From positions 1 to 19,793 of the forward strand of contig DATLOJ010000146.1 in the NCBI GenBank assembly GCA_035536315.1: 19,793 nucleotides of DNA. Reading direction: 5' to 3'. The position numbers and the translations under genes were made by a program. Positions 7,238 through 16,205 of this stretch are shown in pieces. Below the pieces are notes generated by a model. The model was not told the origin of the DNA, made no database searches, and saw only the letters and a list, made by a program, of their open reading frames with translations. This DNA is from DATLOJ01 sp035536315. GTDB taxonomy: Bacteria > Actinomycetota > CADDZG01 > JAHWKV01. Within the stretch, counting starts at the first letter, position 1. Each line of letters opens with the position of its first letter.

Positions 7238-9052
7238 TCAGCTCCAAGAGAAACCGTTGCACTCCGGCCACATCCGAAGCACCGTCAGCGCCCATGGCCG
7301 CGACCAGTGCACGGTTCCGTTCTCGAACCCCTCCCAAATGCGCCGTCGCAGGTTTCCATCGACCAGATGGCCGAAGGGGGCATCGGTCGAAAGAACTGCC
7401 TGCTTCACGACGTCCTTCAACGGACCCCTGATCCAGCTAGCGAAAGGGAGAGCAAAAGGCTGTTTCCTTCGGTGATGAGGCAGACCCGAGGACATCTGGA
7501 TCAGAGTCTTCCCCTTCCCACGCACACCGGCCGGGAAACCGAGAGCTGTTTGGGCAACTACATCGTCCAGCAAGGGAACTCTCACCTCGATCGAGTGCGA
7601 CATCGACATCTGGTCGGTGTCACGCAAGAGCTGATTTTGCATGTAGTGGCCGAGTTCGAGCTCGGTAACGCGATCCTTAACGGCCCGCGATCCGTGCCCT
7701 GATTGAAGGATTGATTTCAGGTACGCGTCTGCCCGTGCCGTGTAAGCCAGCATCAGCCCGCGTGACGCGAGATAGGCGCCCGCTACACCGTCGAGCGGAT
7801 TTATTAGGCGCGGCCCTTTCCCCGAACCAGACTTCGACATTGCGTACGAAAACAATCGCCTTCGCATAGGCCCCGGCAGTGCGGCAAGGGGAGCTCTCGC
7901 GGTGAGGAGCCAGGGGGCCCGTCGAAACGTTGGGTAGCCCATGAATAGCTCGTCTCCTCCCAGGCCCGAAAGCGCTACGACCAGGCCCGCCTGTGAGGCC
8001 GCTCTGGAGACGATCCACGAGTTGATGCCGTCGCTCGTTGGCTGATCCATCGCGGAGATCATCGTATTCAGGTCGCGGCGAATTTCGGTGCCGGTAATCG
8101 GAACAAGCTGGTGTTCGGCCCCGGCGGCCAGTGCGGTCTCAGCCGCTTGTTCGCTTTCGTCGTTCGGCTCGTCCGGAAAGGAGACCGTCAGGGTTTTGAC
8201 AGGGCCCAACCGAGCCGCAGTGGCCAGTACCGCTCCGGAGTCGACCCCGCCCGACAGGAAAACTCCAACGGGCCTGTCGGCTATCAGGTGCCGCCTGACC
8301 GAATCTTCCAGAGCCGCCTTGAAGGTGGCGATGGGGTGACCGTTCTGTGAGCTCGCGTTACCCAGCCGAGGGCGCCACCACTGAACCTCTCTTGATTTTC
8401 CTTCCGCCCAAATAAGAGCGTGACCTGGGGGCAACTCTCTGACGCCTTCAATGATGGTGTGAGGCCTCACAACTGATCCCCAGCAAAGAAAGTCGCTCAC
8501 TGCCTGCGGGTCAGGGTTCCCTTGGGCAAGGCCGCCTTTCACCAGGGCGCGCACCTCAGAGGCAAACCCCAAGCCACCATTGGGAAGGGAAGCCGTGTAC
8601 ATGGGCTTGATACCGAAACGATCCCTTGCGATGAACAGCCTGCGCTCTGTGCGGTCGTAGATGGCGAAGCCGAACATTCCGCGCAACTCGTGAAGCATTG
8701 CCACCGGCTCCCGGCGATGGTCCTCGTACAGGTGGACAACCACCTCCGTATCAGAATCCGAAACGAAGCGATGTCCCTTGGCCTCCAGCTCTTTTCTCAG
8801 CTCACGGTGGTTGTAAAGCTCGCCGTTGTAAATCAGCCAGACGGTTCCGTCTTCGTTCGTCATGGGCTGCGCAGCGCGCTCGCTGAGGTCAACGATCTTG
8901 AGACGCGTGTGAGCCAGCAAACAAATGCGATCCCCGTCTTGGAAGCTTTGGGATCCGGACTCGTCGGGACCACGATGGGCGAGGGATCGCAGACCCTGTT
9001 CCAACTCGATCCCCTGTTTGCGGTCCCCGGCAAATCCCAGCAGGCCGCACAT
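7238..9052 (-). CDS. asnB: AsnB-type glutamine-hydrolysing amidotransferase
   Basis: This 604-residue protein is complete and full length for the family. The N-terminal Ntn glutaminase domain starts MCGLLGFAGD with nucleophile Cys2 after Met removal, and contains HRGPDESG (26-33) and NGELYN (76-81). The C-terminal synthetase domain carries the PP-loop SGGVDS (267-272) and SGLGGDELF (362-370). The reaction is ATP-dependent transfer of glutamine amide nitrogen to a carboxylate. The form with DGINSWIVSRAA before the GLGGDE motif is the type I associate with exopolysaccharide loci, where such enzymes (compare WbpS) are thought to amidate uronic acids. With ten glycosyltransferase domains around it, a uronamide-forming role is more likely than asparagine supply, but the sequence does not prove it. 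Start ATG 9052; gaps of 10 nt on each side. Confidence 0.93.
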   Translation of the reverse strand: MCGLLGFAGDRKQGIELEQGLRSLAHRGPDESGSQSFQDGDRICLLAHTRLKIVDLSERAAQPMTNEDGTVWLIYNGELYNHRELRKELEAKGHRFVSDSDTEVVVHLYEDHRREPVAMLHELRGMFGFAIYDRTERRLFIARDRFGIKPMYTASLPNGGLGFASEVRALVKGGLAQGNPDPQAVSDFLCWGSVVRPHTIIEGVRELPPGHALIWAEGKSREVQWWRPRLGNASSQNGHPIATFKAALEDSVRRHLIADRPVGVFLSGGVDSGAVLATAARLGPVKTLTVSFPDEPNDESEQAAETALAAGAEHQLVPITGTEIRRDLNTMISAMDQPTSDGINSWIVSRAASQAGLVVALSGLGGDELFMGYPTFRRAPWLLTARAPLAALPGPMRRRLFSYAMSKSGSGKGPRLINPLDGVAGAYLASRGLMLAYTARADAYLKSILQSGHGSRAVKDRVTELELGHYMQNQLLRDTDQMSMSHSIEVRVPLLDDVVAQTALGFPAGVRGKGKTLIQMSSGLPHHRRKQPFALPFASWIRGPLKDVVKQAVLSTDAPFGHLVDGNLRRRIWEGFENGTVHWSRPWALTVLRMWPECNGFSWS

Positions 9053-9062
9053 ATCTAGCCCA

Positions 9063-11330
9063 CTAACCCCTGCTGGCCTTTTTGGAGGCCATCGTTAGGA
9101 AACCGGCTGCAAAAGCATCGTCGGAGAATCTGGATGCGTTGGCCATCCCTCGTTCGGACATTTTCCGAGCGAGGTCGGCGTCCTTCAGTATCGTCACGAT
9201 TGCGGTTGCGACTGATGATGGATCTCCGGCATCGGCAAGCAAACCCGTTTCGCCGTCGACAACGACCTCCTCTGCTCCCCCACCCCTTCCCGCAACAACT
9301 GGAAGACCGCTGAGGGCCGCCTCCAGATAGACCAGGCCAAAGCCCTCACCCTGGGGCGGAGAGAAGCTGAAGCGCGAAGGCAAGGCGAATACGGAACTCG
9401 ACGAGTACAACTCCTCGAGCCTTTGGTCACTCACCCTGCCTTCGAAAGTCACGTGGCCCTCGACTCCAAGGTCGTTGGCAACACGCTCGAGGCGAGGCCG
9501 GTCGTCACCGTCTCCTGCGACAACCAACTCTGCGTCCGGAATCTCCGCGAGCACCTTAGGCAATGAATTCAACAGGGTGTCGATCCCTTTGTACGTCTCT
9601 GTCGCGTCCAATCGAGAGACGGTAAGGATCGTCGGCTGCGGGGGCCGGCTCGATTCTCGCTTCTCGCGCGGCCCCCTGACCGGATAAGGGATCACATCTA
9701 CCGATCCGGGCTTCAAGCCCGCCATCTCCTCGACTCGGCGCGCTGTGACCCGGCTTCCTGCGAAGACGCCGTTTGCATTCCTCATTGCCATTCGACGAAG
9801 CGCCGGCTGGGGCCCCCACGCTTCGATCCCATGGCACCAAACAAAGTAAGGGCAGCGAGAGATTCTGGCGGCCGCCGCGGCGACCACGGCAAGGTGTGGA
9901 TGACACGCAACTATTGCCAGTCTCTTTCGCCATCGCGCGGCGCTCAGAAGAGCTCGCGATGCGAAGGTCAGCTTGGATGCAAACGACGGTCCGGTGCCAT
10001 TCCGCTGCGCACGGGGCGAAAGGACCCACCCATCCGAATCTCCTTCATTCGCGCCGAGTAGAGAAACGATTCCAACGCGGTCCCTTCCAAATGACTGCGA
10101 CAAAACCCGGACGAGACTTTTAACCGCCCACTGAATACCCCCCACCCCGAACGCGTCGGTCGCGAGCAGCAGGAACCGGGGACTGGCAAGTGAGTTGCGT
10201 AGCAAGGCTGCGGTTTGTTCCGCATGCGCGTTCCAGGTCATCCGCTCCGTGAGCTCGAGACCCTCATTGATCAGCCGGCCCCGCATCTCCTCGTCGAGGA
10301 CTGCGCGAGTCGCTGCCTCGGCCAGCTCCGTCACATTGGTTGGGTCCTCCAGGATCAGCGCGTGCTTTTCGCTCTCGAGCAACTCCGACACTCCGGCCTT
10401 GCGGCTAACGACGACCGGTATTCCGCACGCCATTGCCTCGAGCGTGGGTTGGTGAAAGGAATCCTCGAGCGAAGGGGCAATAAGGACATCAGCAGCTGCG
10501 TAGTACCGCAAAACATTCTGGGTGTATGGCCAGATCCTTATTCGATCGCCAACGCCCAAAGCGGCGGCTTCTCGCTGCAGTGCTGCATCGTCTAGATCTC
10601 CGGCGAGGCAAAGGATGAAGTCATCGGGTAGCAGCCGCATCATCTTGATGGCTGCGTGCATCCCTTTGACTCTTGGCTCATTGCCGATAAGCAGGAGGAC
10701 TCGCCCGCCCTCGACTCCCAGCTTGACCCTTTCTTCGGTTCTCCTCGAAGCCACAAGTTCTGGATTGAATCGAGCACTGTCGACTCCGAAGGGAACAACC
10801 GGGACCGTTTCCGTCGGACGTCCGAATAGCTTTTCGATCGTTCGCGCAGTTGCCTGGGAGTGAGCCCAAAGCGTAGCCGTCCCTCGATACGCAAAGCCCT
10901 CGAGAAGCGACACGACCCGCCAGTAAATCGCTCTGTGAATCGAGCGAAGAGACAGCCTCGCCGTATCCCCATTCCCAATCCTGTTGGTGAGTTGACTGAA
11001 GACGATGTGAACTCCGATGACGTCGGCGTCGAGAGCATTTACGCCGGGTGAGAACAGGACGTCCGGGCCCCCGCCTCTGATTGAGTCGACGGCCCGGACA
11101 ACTCGGTTTGCAAGGATCCACCATAGGTATCTCAGAAGGTGGGGGCCGGGAATCCAGGGAATCATTCGAACCGTGGCTCGAGTTAGATCGACGCCCTCGT
11201 GACGCATTGTGTAAACACGAATGTTGAAGTCGTCCCAGCGTTCGATTTTTTCCGCCACACTGCGTTCGGTCGCACCCCTCTTGTTGAGCTCGGGAGTGAC
11301 GATCCAGACCTCAGGCTTGCGACCTGTCAC
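9063..11330 (-). CDS. Bifunctional tandem GT4-GT4 glycosyltransferase
   Basis: This 755-residue protein contains two complete GT-B glycosyltransferases in one frame. Domain 1 spans roughly 1-375: PEVWIVTPELNKRGATERS at its start, a donor domain from VLLLIGNEPRVKGM, and an EX7E-like loop LEDSFHQPTLEAMACGIPV in which the first acid in register is D290, the second E298. Domain 2 spans roughly 383-755: FLLLATDAFGVGGIQWA, CHGIEAWG (499-506), VSRLDATETYKGID, and a canonical loop GEGFGLVYLEA (E662/E670). Both look competent, so the protein may add two consecutive sugars. GTG 11330 overlaps the upstream stop as GTGA, and the TAG stop is one of only two non-TGA stops among the window's genes. There is no sign of a recent frameshift; the interdomain joint is smooth. 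Confidence 0.9.
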   Translation of the reverse strand: MTGRKPEVWIVTPELNKRGATERSVAEKIERWDDFNIRVYTMRHEGVDLTRATVRMIPWIPGPHLLRYLWWILANRVVRAVDSIRGGGPDVLFSPGVNALDADVIGVHIVFSQLTNRIGNGDTARLSLRSIHRAIYWRVVSLLEGFAYRGTATLWAHSQATARTIEKLFGRPTETVPVVPFGVDSARFNPELVASRRTEERVKLGVEGGRVLLLIGNEPRVKGMHAAIKMMRLLPDDFILCLAGDLDDAALQREAAALGVGDRIRIWPYTQNVLRYYAAADVLIAPSLEDSFHQPTLEAMACGIPVVVSRKAGVSELLESEKHALILEDPTNVTELAEAATRAVLDEEMRGRLINEGLELTERMTWNAHAEQTAALLRNSLASPRFLLLATDAFGVGGIQWAVKSLVRVLSQSFGRDRVGIVSLLGANEGDSDGWVLSPRAQRNGTGPSFASKLTFASRALLSAARWRKRLAIVACHPHLAVVAAAAARISRCPYFVWCHGIEAWGPQPALRRMAMRNANGVFAGSRVTARRVEEMAGLKPGSVDVIPYPVRGPREKRESSRPPQPTILTVSRLDATETYKGIDTLLNSLPKVLAEIPDAELVVAGDGDDRPRLERVANDLGVEGHVTFEGRVSDQRLEELYSSSSVFALPSRFSFSPPQGEGFGLVYLEAALSGLPVVAGRGGGAEEVVVDGETGLLADAGDPSSVATAIVTILKDADLARKMSERGMANASRFSDDAFAAGFLTMASKKASRG

Positions 11331-12838
11331 GGCGCAACATCCGGGGAGACGTCCGCACCCTTTGCGATTGCGGGAAGGGAGAACAGGATCCCGGACAGAA
11401 GCCAGAAATAGGCATTAGGAAAGTAATTTTGAAATGAGGCGAGTCCTCCGAAGATCCCGAGGAACAGGAAGAACAAGATCCATATAAAAAGCGCGACGCC
11501 AGCTCCGGCCAAGGCTGTTCCCTTCACAGCCTGAATACAGCGCCATTGCCTTATCACCCAAAGGAGGCTCCAGGCGACCCAAAGGATCAGGCCCACTGCT
11601 CCGAGCTCGATCGCAATGGACCCGTATCCTCCTTCTACTCGATAAAGCCCGATATTCGTCGTGAGTCCCCCTTCAAGGATGTACTGCCTTCCGAGGCTCT
11701 CACTGCCGGTTCCCCGGCCAAGAACTCCACCTATCTCGATCCCCTCGAGCGTGTCCCCCCAATAGCTGGTGGCCCGCGACGTCCATTCGGTTTGATCCGA
11801 TCTCGGGTCGAGCGTTGAGCGGTACCAGATAACGCGGTTCCCGAACATCGATGGAAGGAGGAACGCGATAATCGCCAGGGCGGCGATACCCGCTGCGACT
11901 CCGAAGAACCACTTCTTTGCAGCCACCCTGAAGCCACTGATCGGCACGGCCAGCAGAGAGAAGACAAGGATGATGAAAGCGGCAACGACCCCGCCTCTTC
12001 CGCCCGAGATCCAAATTCCTGCGCTGGCCAGAACGAGCCCGGCGAATGCCAGCTTTCTTCTTGGGGGCCTCATCAGAAAGGTCGCTGCAAGTGCAATCGC
12101 AAAGATGACGACGGCCATGCTCGCGTAGCGGCCCGACGAAACGAACGTTCCTGAAGGGCGGAAGATCTCTCCTGACTCCTCTGTACCCCTGATCACCACC
12201 AGGAGGCCGAGCCCGGGTGTTTCTTTCTCCGGGGCCAGAAAAGTCGGCCCCAAGAACGCCTGAACGATTCCAACCAGGATCGCGCCGGCGCCGATCGCGA
12301 TGAACCTGAGCACCCATTTCTCGAGGTCCGCGATGTCACGAGCGAGAACGTATCCGACAAGAACAAGGGGTGCGTAAAAGAAGTACAGACGCAGCGCGGA
12401 CAATGGAAGCCGAAGGTCTTCCAGGCCCGTCGGGACCGACATCACAAGTGCCCAGGCGAACAGAAGAAAGAACGCGACTCCTGCCCCTCCGGTTGCCCCC
12501 GACCATCCCTTGTGCACACGCTTTTCGCCCAGCAACCCCGCCAGCACTACCAGGAAGATCGCGTCCTTCACCAGAGCAATGCGCAGGTCGTTTCCCATGA
12601 ACTTCCGCAAGAGATCTTCGAGAACCAGCCAGAGCAGAAAGAGGGCCAAAGTGTTCCGCCACTTGGGAACTACGAGTGGGACGGCAACGGCAACTACCGA
12701 TGCCACTAGCAGGAGCCCGAGCGGCAGCCTCCATCCGGGCAACGGGATGGTTCCCGCCGCCACCAAACCCATCAGCAGAGCCAGCGTCAGAGCAAGGGCA
12801 TAACGGAGGGGCTTCCGAAGAGTCAAGACTTGTAGCAC
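11327..12838 (-). CDS. O-antigen ligase/polymerase family membrane protein (Wzy/WaaL-like)
   Basis: This protein of about 500 residues has some eleven or twelve hydrophobic segments and the layout of the Wzy_C/O-antigen ligase superfamily. RPSGTFVSSGRYASM (227-241) precedes a helix, SGGRGG (278-283) is the basic glycine turn typical of the family, a large extracytoplasmic loop runs from about 331 to 405, and EGGYGSIAIELGAVGL (402-417) leads into the last helices. Members act on undecaprenyl-linked glycan at the outer face, either polymerising repeat units or ligating chains to an acceptor; sequence alone does not separate the two. The start is uncertain: GTG 12838 overlaps the previous gene by 16 nt, while TTG 12826 gives a TTGA overlap with GGAG 11 nt upstream and a protein 4 residues shorter. 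The stop overlaps the next start as GTGA. Confidence 0.87.
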   Translation of the reverse strand: MLQVLTLRKPLRYALALTLALLMGLVAAGTIPLPGWRLPLGLLLVASVVAVAVPLVVPKWRNTLALFLLWLVLEDLLRKFMGNDLRIALVKDAIFLVVLAGLLGEKRVHKGWSGATGGAGVAFFLLFAWALVMSVPTGLEDLRLPLSALRLYFFYAPLVLVGYVLARDIADLEKWVLRFIAIGAGAILVGIVQAFLGPTFLAPEKETPGLGLLVVIRGTEESGEIFRPSGTFVSSGRYASMAVVIFAIALAATFLMRPPRRKLAFAGLVLASAGIWISGGRGGVVAAFIILVFSLLAVPISGFRVAAKKWFFGVAAGIAALAIIAFLLPSMFGNRVIWYRSTLDPRSDQTEWTSRATSYWGDTLEGIEIGGVLGRGTGSESLGRQYILEGGLTTNIGLYRVEGGYGSIAIELGAVGLILWVAWSLLWVIRQWRCIQAVKGTALAGAGVALFIWILFFLFLGIFGGLASFQNYFPNAYFWLLSGILFSLPAIAKGADVSPDVAP

Positions 12839-13908
12839 TCCACGTAGTGAGGGCCGAGCATCTCGACCCTGAAATGATCCGTGGCAAAGGTCCTGCTTTT
12901 GGCGGCCGCCTCATCCCTGGCCTGCTGAGATTCGAGGGCTTGCCGAAGCGCATCAGCCAGCGCTTCAGCCGTTGACGCCTCCGCAAGAAAGCCTCTTCCT
13001 TCCGAAAGTAGCTCGGCCAGAGCCCCGTTCGGAGTGGCCGCAACTGCGCGGCCCATGGCCATCGACTCGGCGGCGGAGTAGCCGAATGCCTCAGGACAAA
13101 GCGTCGGCACGCACGCGACCGATCCTCTGGAGAGCAACCACTTGATTTGCTGCAGGGACATTCGACCGTGGAATCTCACGCGGCCGTCCAGGCCCCGTTC
13201 GTATGAGCGCTTCTCGAGTTCCGCCCGCACGGGCCCGTCACCAATGATGTCGAGGCTGGCTCCCGAAAGGAGAGCCGTCGCGTCAATCAGGAGCGTGGCC
13301 CCCTTCTCTTCGACGAGCCTTCCTGCAAAGACGATCCGCCGATCCTCGGCCCCTCCAGTCTCGGGGGCCTCGAACGCAGACCTTGCGACGGGGTTGAAGA
13401 TAACCGTCGAGTTCCTTCCACCCACCCTGGCTTCCAGATAGGAGCTTACGAAGACATTCTTGCGCGCGGCTCTCATCGCCAGGCGGTGAATCAACACCTT
13501 GATTCGTCCCACGAGCGACCTGCCGGGACAGTTGGGACAGGGACCGGGCTTCTCCCCCGATGCAGTGCAGGGGCCGGTCCTTGACCACGACAACCCTGTC
13601 GGACAAATTCCCTGGTGCCCCTGGTGCGTCACGACCGGGCGCTTGCCGGCCATCAGAGATAGAAGAATTCCTCGAACAGATAGCCCGTTGATATGAACCG
13701 CATGGGCGAGCCGCATGGCGCGTATCTGTTGACGCATGGATACGTTTCTCAGTACGCGAATTGGACCTGCCTCCTGCTGTCCGGTTGAAGTGGTGATTAC
13801 GACGACTTCATGACTCTGGGCAGCGAGCCATTTCGTTAGATCGTCCGCGAACCTTTCCATGCCCCCGATATCCGGCGGAAATCTTCTGGAATAGAACGCG
13901 ATTCTCAT
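12823..13908 (-). CDS. GT4 glycosyltransferase with internal cysteine cluster
   Basis: This is a 361-residue GT-B enzyme. MRIAFYSRRFPPDIGGMERFA is the glycine-rich N-terminal loop of GT4 proteins. VFAGRLVEEKGATLLIDA (193-210) begins the donor domain, and the EX7E motif is E273-AFGYSAA-E281 followed by SMAMGRAVAA. In the N-terminal domain, right after HQGHQG, four cysteines are spaced C102, C114, C124 and C127. A similar cysteine-rich insert recurs in a subset of GT4 enzymes and may bind a metal or form disulfides; its role is not settled. ATG 13908 makes an ATGA overlap with the preceding stop. The gene feeds directly into the ligase/polymerase gene, so it may add a late sugar, but this is only an inference from order. 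Confidence 0.9.
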   Translation of the reverse strand: MRIAFYSRRFPPDIGGMERFADDLTKWLAAQSHEVVVITTSTGQQEAGPIRVLRNVSMRQQIRAMRLAHAVHINGLSVRGILLSLMAGKRPVVTHQGHQGICPTGLSWSRTGPCTASGEKPGPCPNCPGRSLVGRIKVLIHRLAMRAARKNVFVSSYLEARVGGRNSTVIFNPVARSAFEAPETGGAEDRRIVFAGRLVEEKGATLLIDATALLSGASLDIIGDGPVRAELEKRSYERGLDGRVRFHGRMSLQQIKWLLSRGSVACVPTLCPEAFGYSAAESMAMGRAVAATPNGALAELLSEGRGFLAEASTAEALADALRQALESQQARDEAAAKSRTFATDHFRVEMLGPHYVECYKS

Positions 13909-16205
13909 CTGACCGTGGAGAGCTCTTTATCGCCGGGGTCGTCTGGGCTGCCCGAGAAGTCCCGGCAAGCGGCCACGAAGGCATCCGTATTGGCATCGAC
14001 GTCCCATTGAGATATTCGTTGCCGCGCCCCTGTACCGAGTTTGGCTGCAAGACCACTCTCGGCAACAAACCGGGAGAGCAGATGGGCCAAATCCTCAACG
14101 TCTCCCGTATGAAAAACGAATCCAGTCTCTTCATCGGCCACAAGATCGTCCGAGGCTCCACAGGCATCTGAGACAACTGCCGGCACGCCACATGCGAATG
14201 CCTCGTTCACGACAACGCCAAAGGGTTCATAAGACGAAGGCAGAACCAGCACATCACTAGATGCGTAGATTCTCGGAGCCTCGCTCTGGTTGACGAATCC
14301 GAGAAACTCCACCCTTCCGTTGAGGTCGGGCATGGATGCGCGGTGCTCCAGCTCTGCCCGCAAGGGACCATCGCCCGCCATTAAGACCCGCAGGCCGTCG
14401 ACTCTTGCTGCAGCCTCCAGAACATCCCCCGGTCTTTTCCAGGCAACGAGCTTGCCCATGAAAAGAGCAACGACCGACTTCTTGGGCCATCCCAAATCGA
14501 CTCTGAGTCCAAGCTTGCCACTCTTAGCCGACTTCGAGGCGAAGAAGGCGTTGTCGACGACATATGGCGTGAGATAGGGCCGTCGAACTCCGAGTTCTGC
14601 CAGAAACTTTCTCGAGCGTGTCGAAGGCGCAAGGCTCCCATCCGCGAGGCGATAAACGACGCGAAGCAGGGGACCTTTGACTAGTCGCTTCAGCAGCGAG
14701 CCTTGCCGCGACTGCAGGTCATGCGCGTCGGTGGAAAGAACCAGCGCGCTTCGGCTCATCTTCGCCGCGGCGATTGCGATCCAAAAGGACACTTGCCGGT
14801 AGCCGTAGCAGACAACCACATCGAAGTTGCTCGAACGGATCAGTCGCCAGAGACCGGGGTTGACCAAACCGAAAGCTCTATCGAGAGAAGGCCTTCTCGC
14901 CGCGTTTGGCGGATTCACCCACTCGTGCCCGTCGAGAAGCGGGACGTCCCATGCGAAATCAACTCCGAACTCCGGGTCCCTTCCTTCCTCAGAGCCTTGC
15001 ATCGAGCAGTAAGCCACCAACGAATTGAGTGCCGGGTGGGAGTAGTAGCTTCTGAATATCGCACTTGCGTACTGAACGGGATGGGTGGACATGATCAGGA
15101 CGTTGATGCGGTTCTCTCCAAGATCCAGGGCATCGCGCCAGCTATCTGCGATCGCTCGCCAGGAGAAGTGATCACGGTAGGCAGCTGAGCTCTGCCGGGA
15201 AAGCTTTTGCCACTTCGCCGGCTTCGAAAGAATCCCAATCGCAGCGTCTGCCAGCTCTCCGATCTCACCCTTCGCGACTGCAACGACACCTGCTTCTGTT
15301 AAGGGTGGCGCGGTCTCCGGCCCTTCATACCCAGCGACAGGCGTTCCCGCCGCGACCGCTGCGATCGCGGTCGTTCTGCGACTCGATAGCTCACCTCGAA
15401 TAAAAAGCAGAAGATCGACCGAGGCAATGATCTCGCGCAAAGAAGAGTCATCGACCACTCCGTGATTCTCCAGGGACACGTCATCGGGAAGCAGTGACGC
15501 AAGCAAGGTAGCGGCTTCCGCCGATCCTCGTCCTACAACATGGAGCTCGAACTTCCCAATGCCCTTGGCAACGGCGTCGCAGATCCGTACCAGATCTTCC
15601 GCCTCGGCCTTTATTTCGCTTCCCGTGAATCCGAACACGGCGATCTTTCTAGGTTTCCTGGTGGCTGCAGGCTTCCTGTCGGCGGGGTGATGCAGGCCAC
15701 CAACAGGCTCCGCGTTGGATCCGGTGGGGATGTAAACAGTCTTGATTCCCGCAGGCAGCCATTCAACGTTGGGGGCAGGGATCGTCGTTACAACCAGATC
15801 CGAGCGCTCCACGGCTCGTCGCATCACGTACATCTGAACCCTTCGTCGCCACCTGTCACGAAGCCGGGTGCCCCGGTATGCGGACGCATCGTGAAGCACC
15901 AGAGCAATGCGGCAACGCGTTAGCCGAAACGCGCGCATAACAAGGAGAAGGCCCAATGGAAATCCGCGACGCGACCAGCTGAGGGCTGTGTATTGAATTG
16001 CAACCCACTTGCCCTTCCAATCGCGGCGGCGAGCCGCAATCAGGCGCAGGGCGGGAAACCAGCCCTGCTCAGCCCAGCCAACCGGCATGCGGCCCACGGG
16101 AATGTCTGCCTGCTCCAGCGCGGCTTGCAGCCTGTCGCAGTAGTCGACGATTCCGTCCGGCGAGCTACCCGGCCGCCCGGTTACGAGAAAAAGACGAGAG
16201 CTCAC
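13905..16205 (-). CDS. Two-domain glycosyltransferase (atypical GT-B plus GT4)
   Basis: This 766-residue protein has two glycosyltransferase-like halves. The N-terminal half (about 1-364) starts SSRLFLVTGRPGSSPDGI and has a Rossmann-like donor domain from KIAVFGFTGSEIKAE. It lacks EX7E and instead shows SSRRTTAIAAVAAGTPV (274-290), a loop also seen in a diverged group of GT4-like proteins. The C-terminal half (about 367-766) begins INVLIMSTHPVQYASAIFR, with HPVQY at 375-379. It has the GVDFAWDVPLLDGHEW segment of the HPxQY glycosyltransferase group and a full EX7E (E660-PFGVVVN-E668). I chose GTG 16205 because it gives a GTGA overlap and has AGGCAGG upstream; a start at GTG 16241 would add 12 residues inside the previous gene. 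Either the halves add two sugars, or the first half has become a structural or acceptor-binding partner. Confidence 0.87.
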   Translation of the reverse strand: MSSRLFLVTGRPGSSPDGIVDYCDRLQAALEQADIPVGRMPVGWAEQGWFPALRLIAARRRDWKGKWVAIQYTALSWSRRGFPLGLLLVMRAFRLTRCRIALVLHDASAYRGTRLRDRWRRRVQMYVMRRAVERSDLVVTTIPAPNVEWLPAGIKTVYIPTGSNAEPVGGLHHPADRKPAATRKPRKIAVFGFTGSEIKAEAEDLVRICDAVAKGIGKFELHVVGRGSAEAATLLASLLPDDVSLENHGVVDDSSLREIIASVDLLLFIRGELSSRRTTAIAAVAAGTPVAGYEGPETAPPLTEAGVVAVAKGEIGELADAAIGILSKPAKWQKLSRQSSAAYRDHFSWRAIADSWRDALDLGENRINVLIMSTHPVQYASAIFRSYYSHPALNSLVAYCSMQGSEEGRDPEFGVDFAWDVPLLDGHEWVNPPNAARRPSLDRAFGLVNPGLWRLIRSSNFDVVVCYGYRQVSFWIAIAAAKMSRSALVLSTDAHDLQSRQGSLLKRLVKGPLLRVVYRLADGSLAPSTRSRKFLAELGVRRPYLTPYVVDNAFFASKSAKSGKLGLRVDLGWPKKSVVALFMGKLVAWKRPGDVLEAAARVDGLRVLMAGDGPLRAELEHRASMPDLNGRVEFLGFVNQSEAPRIYASSDVLVLPSSYEPFGVVVNEAFACGVPAVVSDACGASDDLVADEETGFVFHTGDVEDLAHLLSRFVAESGLAAKLGTGARQRISQWDVDANTDAFVAACRDFSGSPDDPGDKELSTVR

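Noticed and set aside
6847..7431. A 194-codon plus-strand open frame crossing a gene junction
   Set aside because: It runs antisense across the asnB and GT4 genes and shows no protein-like hydrophobic pattern.
8522..9058. A 178-codon plus-strand open frame
   Set aside because: It lies entirely opposite the glutaminase domain of asnB, whose motifs are unambiguous on the minus strand.
11700..12317. A 205-codon minus-strand frame inside the ligase/polymerase gene
   Set aside because: It is a shifted frame without membrane helices, whereas the supported frame shows regular helices and family motifs.
12336..13043. A 235-codon minus-strand frame spanning the ligase and the GT4 gene
   Set aside because: It is in a different frame from both well-supported genes it covers and has low-complexity composition; it is a shadow.
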